Origin: OMIS01 sp964443885
Lineage (GTDB): Bacteria > Patescibacteriota > Microgenomatia > UBA1400 > PJMF01
Direction of reading: 5' to 3'
DNA: 23,473 nucleotides
Assembly: GCA_964443885.1 (NCBI GenBank)
Contig: CAYUES010000011.1
Span: forward strand, 1 to 23,473
Part shown: in pieces, positions 15,365 to 22,420 of the stretch
Numbering within the stretch: position 1 is the stretch's first letter
How the letters are laid out: each line of letters begins with the position of its first letter
Notes under the pieces: model-generated
Databases searched by the model: none
What the model was told of the DNA's origin: nothing
Seen by the model: the letters and a program-made list of their open reading frames with translations, nothing else
Made by a program: the position numbers and the translations under genes

Positions 15365-15835
15365 TTAAACTACAGTTGTTGGTACTGGCTCTTTCAGCCG
15401 TTGTATTTCTTTTTCAAAGTCTTCAACACTTTCAAAGTCGCGATACACGCTCGCAAACAACAGATACGAAAGTGGATCAATTAACTTGAGACGGTCTATT
15501 ACCAAGTTGCCGATCTCCCAACTTTTGATTTCACACACTTCTTTTTGGCGCAGCTTCCGTTCGATATCATCGATCATGTCTTCAACAAAGCTCATCGAAA
15601 CCGGTCGTTTCCAAGTAGCTTTGATGATGCCGCGGCGCAGTTTGTCGCGATCAAAAATTTCTTTAGTACCATTTTTCTTAATAACTTTTAGGTCAATGCC
15701 TTCGACTCGTTCATAGGTAGTAAAGCGTTTTCCGCACTCAGTACAGTGTCGACGGCGACGAATACTCGTTACTTCATCAGCCTCACGAGAGTCCACAACC
15801 GAGGTTTCTGTTTTGCCACAGTACGGACATTTCAT
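15365..15835 (-). CDS. nrdR: Transcriptional repressor NrdR
   Basis: ATP/dATP-sensing zinc-ribbon repressor of ribonucleotide reductase genes. The 156-residue product opens with the diagnostic MKCPYCG and has the paired cysteines of the zinc ribbon (CPYC and CTEC, about residues 3-34) with SIRRRRHCTECGKRFTTYER. The ATP-cone domain follows (VIKKNGTKEIFDRDKLRRGI, then the helical part to about 135). The frame extends 17 codons further upstream, but those residues are not family-like; AGGAG lies 7 bases before the ATG at 15835, which fixes the start. The first gene of nrdR-nrdJ, it has two NrdR boxes in its own upstream region, so the operon is probably autorepressed when dATP is high. Confidence 0.98.
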   Translation of the reverse strand: MKCPYCGKTETSVVDSREADEVTSIRRRRHCTECGKRFTTYERVEGIDLKVIKKNGTKEIFDRDKLRRGIIKATWKRPVSMSFVEDMIDDIERKLRQKEVCEIKSWEIGNLVIDRLKLIDPLSYLLFASVYRDFESVEDFEKEIQRLKEPVPTTVV

Positions 15836-15848
15836 GCGATTACTCCTG

Positions 15849-15864
15849 ATACGGTATCTTGTGC
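15849..15864. promoter_or_regulatory. NrdR box, proximal
   Basis: ATACGGTATCTTGTGC resembles the 16-bp NrdR-box consensus ACACWATATATWGTGT, with the strongest match in the TATCTTGTG half. It lies just upstream of the nrdR start and starts 32 bases from the second box, about three helical turns, the usual tandem arrangement. It overlaps a candidate minus-strand promoter (TTACAC, 17 bases, TACCGT). Confidence 0.75.
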
Positions 15865-15880
15865 TCACCAGGTGTGTAAG

Positions 15881-15896
15881 ACACAATATCTTGTGC
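15881..15896. promoter_or_regulatory. NrdR box, distal
   Basis: ACACAATATCTTGTGC is a close match to the NrdR-box consensus and nearly palindromic (ACAC/GTGC ends, AATAT core). With the proximal box it makes the tandem pair seen at NrdR-controlled promoters. A perfect TTGACA lies further upstream on the minus strand (15947-15942), but with no good -10 at 17 bases, so the promoter itself remains unassigned. Confidence 0.85.
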
Positions 15897-15949
15897 TTTA
15901 CAGTTTGGCGGACATAAAGAATCTCATGGTTTGGGGATACGTGTCAACC

Positions 15950-15964
15950 GATACAAACGGTATC
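15950..15964. repeat. Short palindrome GATAC-N5-GTATC
   Basis: Spans the end of the DUF5667-like gene and the nrdR upstream region. A related palindrome, GATACGGTATC, lies at 15848-15858 inside the proximal NrdR box, and a lone GATAC at 15936-15940. There is no T-tract, so it is unlikely to be a terminator. Confidence 0.35.
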
Positions 15965-16523
15965 AGTTCTGTTTATTTTGCTCATTAATCGTACTCAATT
16001 TTTGATAAATAGCAGTGGTTTCTCGGTGCAGATCGTCGATCATTTGCGCATCTTGATCTGCATAATTTTGCTTAATTTCAGTCAGTCTAACGAGTGAATG
16101 TTCAAATGCTTTTTGTACAAAAATAGTTGTTTCTGGATCAACCAGCGCAGGGTCTTTCAAAACTTCATGACCTGCGGCAAATAAGTACTTTTGTGACTTA
16201 GTGAGTGTGGTTAACGCGAGTGGCGCTTGATCTTTCTCAATTAGTTGTTCGGCATACTGATACCGCCGGTCGGCATATTCAACTCGCAGTAAAATTTGTT
16301 CTTCAAACCCTGCAGTTTCTAGCTTCACACGATCACCTGCCATCACAAATGGGTATAAAACATTATCGGGAAGGATAGTTCTACTAAAGTAGACCTTACG
16401 AGACATTAAACGGGTACGATCTCCTGCTGAAGTACGATTGGCGGTCAGTAGTGAGATAGCTAAGACTAAACTCCCAAAAAGGAGCATTAGAACTGGTAAA
16501 CTTTTTTCTGCAAAACTTGCCAT
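15963..16523 (-). CDS. DUF5667-like membrane-anchored protein
   Basis: A 186-residue protein with one N-terminal hydrophobic segment (about 9-28, PVLMLLFGSLVLAISLL) that is a signal anchor or signal peptide. After a basic stretch comes a region resembling DUF5667: RTILPDNVLYPFVMAGDRVK followed by ADRRYQYAEQLIEKDQ and a helical tail ending in a Gln/Asn-rich end. In that family the 'LPDSxLYxxK' motif is followed by helices, and the domain faces outside the membrane; the molecular function is unknown. It ends in TGA at 15963-15965. There is no Shine-Dalgarno. A TACAAT box upstream suggests its own promoter with a leader of about 25 bases. Confidence 0.75.
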   Translation of the reverse strand: MASFAEKSLPVLMLLFGSLVLAISLLTANRTSAGDRTRLMSRKVYFSRTILPDNVLYPFVMAGDRVKLETAGFEEQILLRVEYADRRYQYAEQLIEKDQAPLALTTLTKSQKYLFAAGHEVLKDPALVDPETTIFVQKAFEHSLVRLTEIKQNYADQDAQMIDDLHRETTAIYQKLSTINEQNKQN

Positions 16524-16554
16524 AACAACTTTAAAAAATACGCATGAGCGCTCT

Positions 16555-16584
16555 ATTGTACTCTACTCACCATGTATGAACCAA
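16555..16584 (-). promoter_or_regulatory. Candidate promoter of the DUF5667-like gene
   Basis: On the minus strand TTGGTT (16584-16579), an 18-base spacer and TACAAT (16560-16555). The -35 box lies inside the end of the CPBP-like gene. The palindrome GAGCGCTC (16546-16553) sits at the predicted transcript start. Confidence 0.4.
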
Positions 16585-17268
16585 AAGCACCATACCCCAA
16601 ATAGCATGGGAAAGGATCAACGCATAGGTGTTGCGTCTCCCTATGAATAAAAAGGCTTGCCCTAAAGCGAATAAAAACAGTAACACTACTTGAAAAACCA
16701 TTGCTTGAATAGAGATATCTGAGAATCTTGAGTAAATATTAGGAAGATGGAAAACCAAGAAGATAGCTGCTGCCAGCAGCGCTTGGTTTGAGACCGCCCA
16801 CTTGGAGTATTTTTCTTGAATCACCGTTAGAGTAAAACTAAAGAACAGCAGTGTTTCCCAAAAGCCAGTAAATAATGCCAAGATAAACTCACCCCAAAAT
16901 TGGTTGGAGCTAAATAAATCAACAGACTGCAGCGTCACGTCTTTGGTAGCAATCGAGAGCAACGAAGTTGCAAACCCAAAAATACCACCGACCGCTATTC
17001 CAAGTAACACTCCCGAGTGAAACTTCTGTAGCGACATTGTTTCAAGAATTTTCTTGGCTCCGGCAATATTTATGTACAACCACACTGGCAATCCAAAGAA
17101 CAAGGCTTTACCAATTGTTTCGTCAAACCAGACAGGAAAAACAAATAATTGCCGATACATCACCCAAAGAAACAATGTCAGTACCAACAGGGGATAAAAC
17201 ACGATGTGAGACTCTTGTCCGATCGCAGCCACTGGTTTACTAGTGTGGGCTTTTTTTTGTGATGGCAT
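16567..17268 (-). CDS. CPBP-family (Abi) membrane protein with degenerate active site
   Basis: A 233-residue multi-pass membrane protein with about seven hydrophobic segments (roughly 22-46, 52-69, 85-106, 125-150, 161-175, 185-210, 215-232). The second half matches the CPBP/Rce1-like fold: motif 2 FLVFHLPN (H174) and motif 3 LSHAIWG (H221) are present. Motif 1, normally EExxxR, is reduced to W-E138-T-L-L-F, keeping one glutamate and no arginine. It may therefore be catalytically weak or non-proteolytic. Its start overlaps the end of the CMP kinase gene by 29 bases, which suggests translational coupling, though no Shine-Dalgarno is visible. The next Met (about residue 38) would remove the first helix, so I keep 17268. 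Confidence 0.75.
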   Translation of the reverse strand: MPSQKKAHTSKPVAAIGQESHIVFYPLLVLTLFLWVMYRQLFVFPVWFDETIGKALFFGLPVWLYINIAGAKKILETMSLQKFHSGVLLGIAVGGIFGFATSLLSIATKDVTLQSVDLFSSNQFWGEFILALFTGFWETLLFFSFTLTVIQEKYSKWAVSNQALLAAAIFLVFHLPNIYSRFSDISIQAMVFQVVLLFLFALGQAFLFIGRRNTYALILSHAIWGMVLLVHTW

Positions 17269-17890
17269 GAATGACCAGTTCGAGGGCTTCGCTTTGATTC
17301 GTGGAATATGTATCGATAACTATATCGTATAAATTCGGCTGCCAAAAATCAATCGGATCTCTCTCTGTCGCTTTGCCTGTTTTGACTACCCAATCGTGCC
17401 ATTCTTGCTTGTACATGCGGCGCCATTTAGCCGCATTAGTACGGTACCGATGATTCATGTGTTCCAAAGCTTCCTCTGAAGTCACGCGGTCTCTATTCAC
17501 AATTCGATCCACTTTAACGGCAGTGTTACTGCAGATCATCAAAATCTTGAATGTGCCTGGCACGTTTTGCGCCATAAACCCAGAAAGCCAAGATTCTAAA
17601 ATCCAGTGTTCATCAGTACTGACCCGCTCACGCATCCCCATATCGACTTCACGATCAAAGTCTTCACCGTATGCTTCAGCTGTATGATGCAGTTTGCCAT
17701 CCTGATCTAACAACCCTTTTTCGGCTGCATACGCGCGCATAAACTCACCACCACTAAAACCGGTCCAACCGTGGAACTTGAGGTCAGAGTGTTCGCGGAG
17801 TTGATTTAACAGCGTCGTCGAACCAGATCCAGGCAAACCAGAAACGGTGATGTTTTTATAGATAAAATGATCTTCAGTGAGTTGTGACAT
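17240..17890 (-). CDS. Archaeal-type cytidylate kinase-like P-loop kinase
   Basis: Likely phosphorylates CMP/dCMP. The 216-residue protein follows the archaeal-type CMP kinase pattern: ITVSGLPGSGSTTLLNQL (14-31), FSGGEFMRAYAAEKGL (counterpart of the SAGEIFRxLAxExG motif), EDFDREVDMGMRER, ILESWLSGFMA (counterpart of the EGRLSGWM motif), an arginine-rich lid region and a final YDIVIDTYS strand. The Walker A lysine position holds Ser24 (GSGST). The frame extends 20 codons upstream, but TTGCAC-17-TATAAT ends within that extension, so I place the start at 17890. It overlaps the CPBP-like gene downstream by 29 bases. It could instead act on another nucleotide or small molecule. Confidence 0.8.
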   Translation of the reverse strand: MSQLTEDHFIYKNITVSGLPGSGSTTLLNQLREHSDLKFHGWTGFSGGEFMRAYAAEKGLLDQDGKLHHTAEAYGEDFDREVDMGMRERVSTDEHWILESWLSGFMAQNVPGTFKILMICSNTAVKVDRIVNRDRVTSEEALEHMNHRYRTNAAKWRRMYKQEWHDWVVKTGKATERDPIDFWQPNLYDIVIDTYSTNQSEALELVIHAITKKSPH

Positions 17891-17921
17891 AGTAAAACTT
17901 TCGGCAATGGTATGAGTAGGT

Positions 17922-17950
17922 ATTATATGCATACTCTTCCAGGAGTGCAA
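17922..17950 (-). promoter_or_regulatory. Promoter of the CMP kinase-like gene
   Basis: On the minus strand TTGCAC (17950-17945), a 17-base spacer and a perfect TATAAT (17927-17922). The predicted start is near 17915, leaving a leader of about 25-30 bases before the ATG at 17890. It also rules out the longer reading frame. Confidence 0.7.
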
Positions 17951-18017
17951 AGGTCGGGAATTGCGGCTGTGAAAAATCAGCTGCTGGAGTGAATTTTAAG
18001 TAGGCTCTACGGCTGGT

Positions 18018-18512
18018 CTAACCTCGCTCCAAGTCAATTTTACATCGATACGCCATATCCATCGTCTCTATCATCATCTCAATCCGCTCTTTTGCTTCAC
18101 TCAATGAAATCTTATGTTTTTCGAGCGGAAAAAAATGCACCACTCGGTTACGACCTTGCAACCAAGACTGCCACAAGACGTGCGCTACTTGCTTGCCACA
18201 CATTAGTTCTAGATCGTCATACAACCAAAACTCATCTTGCTGGTTTTCCCTGATATCAGGATTTAAAGCCCGCCCAATCCGAAACCGTTTGCCTTCAAAA
18301 GTCCGCTGATCTATCAACTGCAACTCAAATAAATACTGCTTCAAAAAGCCTTCATAGGCTTTGGCTACCGGAAATACGACAAATGAATAATCATAGAGTT
18401 CTACGCTGGAGGCTTTTCCTTCGCGCTCATACAAAATATATGCCATCTTCAACAGCTCTTGCTGCGAGCTTTCCAGTTGTGAAAACCAATTAAACTGTTC
18501 TAAAGGACTCAT
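18018..18512 (-). CDS. HEPN-like domain protein
   Basis: A 164-residue soluble helical protein. PVAKAYEGFLKQYLFELQLI, the central RFRIGRALNPDIR and the C-terminal QGRNRVVHFFPLEKHKISLS resemble HEPN-type domains. R121-x4-H126 (in RNRVVH) fits the Rx4-6H motif used for RNA cleavage by HEPN toxins and immunity proteins. Helices after it (EAKERIEMMIETMDMAY) complete the bundle. A GTG start 36 bases further upstream (18548) is possible; I prefer the ATG at 18512. No partner such as a MNT-type nucleotidyltransferase antitoxin lies beside it, so it is not a standard HEPN-MNT pair. Whether it is a nuclease is unproven. It is divergent from the PBP gene at 18686. Confidence 0.6.
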   Translation of the reverse strand: MSPLEQFNWFSQLESSQQELLKMAYILYEREGKASSVELYDYSFVVFPVAKAYEGFLKQYLFELQLIDQRTFEGKRFRIGRALNPDIRENQQDEFWLYDDLELMCGKQVAHVLWQSWLQGRNRVVHFFPLEKHKISLSEAKERIEMMIETMDMAYRCKIDLERG

Positions 18513-18595
18513 ACGGTGCTTTCGGTGTTGTGTACTATCTTCCCACACCTCTAGTTTTATTTCTGTAGTACCATTTGATATTCAGGCTACTGCCC

Positions 18596-18625
18596 CTGAC
18601 TAGAGAACAGATAATTTGGTACACT
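18596..18625 (+). promoter_or_regulatory. Candidate promoter of the first PBP gene
   Basis: CTGACT (18596-18601), an 18-base spacer, then TGG-TACACT (extended -10, TACACT at 18620-18625). Transcription would start near 18632, giving a leader of about 50 bases. An alternative -10, TATACT, overlaps at 18625-18630. Confidence 0.45.
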
Positions 18626-18685
18626 ATACTGGCTACAGAGCAATTTTTGCTGTGCTACGAACAAGCTATCTTAAAATAAGTGTAC

Positions 18686-21100
18686 ATGAAAAATCCATTC
18701 AATCACAAGCCTGCTGGCAAATCGAAAGCCACCACCACGATCGTGCAAGCGCTCAGTGGCACCACCAAAGCTGCCAAGCGTCGCTTGTCTTTTGGTAAGT
18801 GGAACGGTCGGCTCGGCAAAGTTGGCAGCGTTATCACCTGGCCATTTCGCAATAAATTTATTCGCTTTACGCTGCTTGGTCTCTTAATTCTATTAATCGG
18901 CTCGGTCGCTCTGCTCATGAAGGACTTGCCTTCGCCACGCCGTCTGACTAACAATGAAAACTATCCTGTCAGTACTCAAATTTTTGATCGCAATGGAACG
19001 TTACTATACGAAATTTATGCCGATGAAAATCGCACGCCGATCAGTTTATCCGAGCTTCCACCGCATGTCTATCAAGCCAGTATCTCGATTGAAGACAAAA
19101 ACTTTTATCACCACTTTGGGTTCGATCTAGTCGCGATTGCTCGGGCCACTCGCTCGACACTTTCTGGCCGTCGGCTCGAGGGTGGCTCCACCATTACCCA
19201 ACAACTCGTCAAGAACGCGTTGCTTACCAATGAACGCACCCTCCAGCGCAAAATTAAAGAAGGACTGCTCTCTATCTTTACTGAAATTATGTACTCCAAA
19301 GACGATATTCTTGAAATGTACCTCAACTACATTCCCTATGGTGGCACTTCAGTGGGTATTGAGTCTGCTTCCAAAGCCTACTTTGGCAAACACGCGAAGG
19401 ATCTGACTCTAGCTGAGGCCTCACTCTTGGCAGGATTGCCCCAAGCACCAAGCCGTTACTCACCATTTGGCTCCAATCCAGAACAAGCCAAAGCCCGCCA
19501 ACTTGATGTCTTACGTCGTATGGAAGAAGACGGCTATATCTCCAAAATTCAACGCGAACAAGCAGCCAGTGACGTACTCCACTACGCTCTTTCCCGGACC
19601 GACATCCAAGCCCCTCACTTCGTCTTTTATGTGCGTGATCTTCTGTACCAGCAGTACGGCGAAGCAATGGTTGAAGAGGGTGGTTTGCGCGTGACTACGA
19701 CGCTTGACCTTAGTTTGCAGAACGCTGCCCAGGCTTCGCTCTCGGCTGAAGTAGCCGCACTTGAGTATGCTGACGTTAGTAATGGTGCAGCCTTGATTGT
19801 GAAACCAGATACCGGTGAGATTCTCAGTATGATTGGCTCAAAAGATTACTTTGATGCTGAAGATGACGGCCAAGTAAACGTGACAATTCGACCTCGTCAG
19901 CCTGGTTCTTCGATTAAACCACTCGTCTACGCCACGGCTTTCCAAGAAAAAGTTCTCAATCCAGGCACGATGCTGATCGACGCCGCTACCTGTTTTGAAA
20001 ATCCCGGCCAAAAACCATACTGTCCCAAAAACTACGATGGTAGTTTCCATGGGGCGGTGACGATTCGCCAGGCATTAGGCAACTCATTCAATATTCCCGC
20101 GGTCAAAGCGCTCAAAATTGTCGGGATAGAGCCATTTATCGACCAAGCCCACAAGATGGGTATTACTGGTTGGGATGATCCTTCCAAGTTTGGTCTTTCC
20201 CTGAGTCTGGGTGGCGGTGAAGTGCGCATGATCGACTTGGCTCAAGCGTTTACGTCGCTGGCCAATCAAGGCGTCAAAGTGCCGCTGACCCCAATCTTAA
20301 AAATTGAGAACTACCAAGGTGAAGTACTCGAAGAAGTTGATATTGAACAGCGAAAATCAGACCTGCTGTACCTAACAGAGTACGAAGACACCCAAGCTGG
20401 TGAGTTAGAACGGGTGATGGAGCGCGCTCCTGCCTACCTAACGAGCCACATCATGCAAGATAACTCGGCTCGTTCAGGCGCCTTTGGGAGTCGTTCGGAG
20501 CTCGTTATTCCCAATCAAGTCGTCAGTGTCAAAACCGGTACCACCAATGACCTCAAAGATAACTGGACGATCGGCTTTACCCCGGAATTTTTAGTCGTAA
20601 CCTGGATTGGTAATAATGATGGCACGCCAATGAATCGGCGCGTGGTGTCGGGTGTGACTGGTGCTGCCCCGATTTTTAACGATATTATGACTTTTATCTT
20701 GCAAGGCAGAGAGCCGCGCTGGCAAGAAAAACCGCCAGATGTTGCATCCGCTCCCGTCTGTCCAAGTGGTTTTCCAAGAGCTGCTTCTGGTGATTCCTGT
20801 AGTGAAGGCGGTGCCGAGTTATTCTGGCAACGCAGCCAGCCATCGCTTTCGCAACGTGTTAAAACTAATGTCTGGATCGATCCACGAACTGGCTTACCTC
20901 CAAAGTTTGGTGAACAAGTTGAAGGTTTAGTCCTGGAAGAACGCACTATTTTGCAGGATCCAACTACCAGAACCTACTGTGCGGACTGTAATCGCCCCGT
21001 TAATGAAGAAGGCAAAACAGTCTTTGAAGCCACAACTGTGCCTAACGATGATCCATTTGAAGGCTTTACTGATTTTGATGACTTTGGAACTGCAGAATAA
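18686..21100 (+). CDS. Bifunctional class A penicillin-binding protein (PBP1A type)
   Basis: Polymerises and cross-links peptidoglycan. The 804 residues comprise a basic cytoplasmic tail (1-57), one membrane helix (58-79), the GT51 glycosyltransferase and a transpeptidase. GT51 motifs: EDKNFYHHFG (E136 on), GGSTITQQLVKN (166 on), RKIKEGLLS, and GLPQAPSRYSP. Transpeptidase motifs: S408-x-x-K411 (GSSIKPLVY), S467-F-N469 (GNSFNIPAV) and K616-T-G (VKTGTTND). The C-terminal tail has four cysteines in two groups (CPSGFPRAASGDSC and TYCADC), perhaps disulfide or metal pairs. A GTG two codons upstream (18680) is an alternative start; a stop precedes it in frame. No clear Shine-Dalgarno. It is 2 bases from the GH18 gene and collinear with a second PBP gene. 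Confidence 0.97.
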   Translation: MKNPFNHKPAGKSKATTTIVQALSGTTKAAKRRLSFGKWNGRLGKVGSVITWPFRNKFIRFTLLGLLILLIGSVALLMKDLPSPRRLTNNENYPVSTQIFDRNGTLLYEIYADENRTPISLSELPPHVYQASISIEDKNFYHHFGFDLVAIARATRSTLSGRRLEGGSTITQQLVKNALLTNERTLQRKIKEGLLSIFTEIMYSKDDILEMYLNYIPYGGTSVGIESASKAYFGKHAKDLTLAEASLLAGLPQAPSRYSPFGSNPEQAKARQLDVLRRMEEDGYISKIQREQAASDVLHYALSRTDIQAPHFVFYVRDLLYQQYGEAMVEEGGLRVTTTLDLSLQNAAQASLSAEVAALEYADVSNGAALIVKPDTGEILSMIGSKDYFDAEDDGQVNVTIRPRQPGSSIKPLVYATAFQEKVLNPGTMLIDAATCFENPGQKPYCPKNYDGSFHGAVTIRQALGNSFNIPAVKALKIVGIEPFIDQAHKMGITGWDDPSKFGLSLSLGGGEVRMIDLAQAFTSLANQGVKVPLTPILKIENYQGEVLEEVDIEQRKSDLLYLTEYEDTQAGELERVMERAPAYLTSHIMQDNSARSGAFGSRSELVIPNQVVSVKTGTTNDLKDNWTIGFTPEFLVVTWIGNNDGTPMNRRVVSGVTGAAPIFNDIMTFILQGREPRWQEKPPDVASAPVCPSGFPRAASGDSCSEGGAELFWQRSQPSLSQRVKTNVWIDPRTGLPPKFGEQVEGLVLEERTILQDPTTRTYCADCNRPVNEEGKTVFEATTVPNDDPFEGFTDFDDFGTAE

Positions 21101-21102
21101 TC

Positions 21103-22362
21103 ATGCTCAAAAAGTTTCTCCACTCTTTTTCTGCCCATCAAGAAAAACCAGCGGATAGTTTTGCTTTGAAGCGTATTTTTAAAATACTCAAGGTGAGTGT
21201 CTTGGTTGTGAGTACGTTTGTCTTAACATTGGCGCTCAGTTTGTGGTGGTTTTATGATATTCCGCTGACTTCACCGATTAGCTCACTGACGACGTTTCAG
21301 TTTCTCCAAGAATCGCAAGTTTCCCCAACTGGCAATAAAATTGTCTACGGCTATCTTCCCTACTGGAACTTGAAAAAAGTCACTGTTCAACCTGAACTAA
21401 CCCATCTTTCCTATTTTTCTTTGACGATTGGTGGCGATGGGCGTTTGCTCACTCGCATTGGTGACGAAGGTGAGCCAGGCTACAATGGCTTGAGCTCTGA
21501 CGAATTTTTGGAGCTTTCTAATCAAATGAAAGCGCAAAACGGCGCAATGGAGCTGACGCTCACTCAGTTTAATGGTGACGACATTGCGAGCTTTTTGGCT
21601 TCACCTGCTGCCCAAGACCGACTCTTGCAGTCTTTGGATGGCATCATTCTGGCCTATCCCGTCAATGGTATTAACATTGATATTGAGCTGAGTGGCTCTC
21701 CCACTCCTGCCATGCGCGACAACATGACTGCGTTTATGAAACGACTTCGGGAGCACATGGATTCTCGCTACGATCAAGTAAACCTCTCGATTGCGATGTA
21801 TGCCAGTGCTTCGCAAAATAATGGCCTCTGGGATGTGCCTCGCATCGAGCCATATATTGATTACATTATTGTCATGGCGTACGACTTTCACCAACGTAGT
21901 TCTCCTCAAGCTGGCCCAGTTGCGCCACTTTTTGGAGGAAAAGAATTCTGGGACAGTGATATCAATCAACATTTACAAGCCTTTGCAGCCCAAGTTCCTC
22001 GAGAAAAACTCCTGCTTGGAATCCCGTTTTATGGGTATGAATGGAACACTACCAGCCGCGAATCGCAGTCTCATACGTTTCCCGATACTGGTGGTACCGC
22101 TAGTATTTCTCGAGTGAGTGAGTTGCTGCTGCGCAAAGATGAGTTGAAGGTTGAAGAACGCTGGAATGAAGAAGCGCTTTCGCCCTATTTATCATACGAA
22201 GAAGATGGTGAGATCTATGTTATTTACTACGAAAACTCCCGTTCTATTTCTTATAAGCTCGATTATGTGAATCAGTTAGATTTGGGAGGAATTGCAATTT
22301 GGGCACTGGGATACGAAGGTGATTCGCGGGAACTGTGGGATGTAATCAATCGAAAATTATGA
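21103..22362 (+). CDS. Membrane-anchored GH18-family protein (chitinase / cortex-lytic type)
   Basis: A 419-residue protein with a cytoplasmic tail, one membrane helix (about 31-50) and an extracytoplasmic GH18 barrel. Recognisable: GYLPYWNLKK (first strand), GINIDIE with D193 and E195 at the D-x-E end of the DxxDxDxE motif, VMAYDFH (257-263), LLGIPFYGYEW and GGIAIWALGYEG (W400). The first two aspartates of the motif are Asn (N188, N191), while the acid E195 and its partner D193 remain, so it may well be active. GH18 enzymes of the SleL/YaaH type cut peptidoglycan sugars; chitin cleavage is the other common role. Its position 2 bases after a class A PBP favours cell-wall remodelling. There is no LysM domain. 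Confidence 0.9.
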   Translation: MLKKFLHSFSAHQEKPADSFALKRIFKILKVSVLVVSTFVLTLALSLWWFYDIPLTSPISSLTTFQFLQESQVSPTGNKIVYGYLPYWNLKKVTVQPELTHLSYFSLTIGGDGRLLTRIGDEGEPGYNGLSSDEFLELSNQMKAQNGAMELTLTQFNGDDIASFLASPAAQDRLLQSLDGIILAYPVNGINIDIELSGSPTPAMRDNMTAFMKRLREHMDSRYDQVNLSIAMYASASQNNGLWDVPRIEPYIDYIIVMAYDFHQRSSPQAGPVAPLFGGKEFWDSDINQHLQAFAAQVPREKLLLGIPFYGYEWNTTSRESQSHTFPDTGGTASISRVSELLLRKDELKVEERWNEEALSPYLSYEEDGEIYVIYYENSRSISYKLDYVNQLDLGGIAIWALGYEGDSRELWDVINRKL

Positions 22363-22384
22363 TACATTTACTCTAAATCATCAA

Positions 22385-22413
22385 TTGAAATAGTATAGGC
22401 TTCATGGTATCAT
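22385..22413 (+). promoter_or_regulatory. Promoter of the second PBP gene
   Basis: TTGAAA (22385-22390), a 17-base spacer and TATCAT (22408-22413) preceded by TGG, an extended -10. The box ends 7 bases before the ATG at 22421, predicting a leaderless mRNA. The second PBP can therefore be expressed separately from the first PBP-GH18 pair. Confidence 0.65.
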
Positions 22414-22420
22414 CTCGCCC

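Noticed and set aside
15836..15886. Longer start for NrdR (17 extra codons)
   Set aside because: The family starts at MKCPYCG, a Shine-Dalgarno precedes it, and the extension runs through the proximal NrdR box.
15942..15947. Perfect minus-strand TTGACA as the nrdR promoter
   Set aside because: No acceptable -10 box at 16-18 bases; it may be chance, so I did not list it as a promoter.
17891..17950. Longer start for the CMP kinase-like protein
   Set aside because: The extension overlaps the TTGCAC-17-TATAAT promoter, so those codons would not be in the mRNA.
17962..17985. Hairpin GCGGCTG / CAGCTGC as a terminator for the HEPN-like gene
   Set aside because: The stem has a G-T pair and the T-run is in the loop instead of following it.
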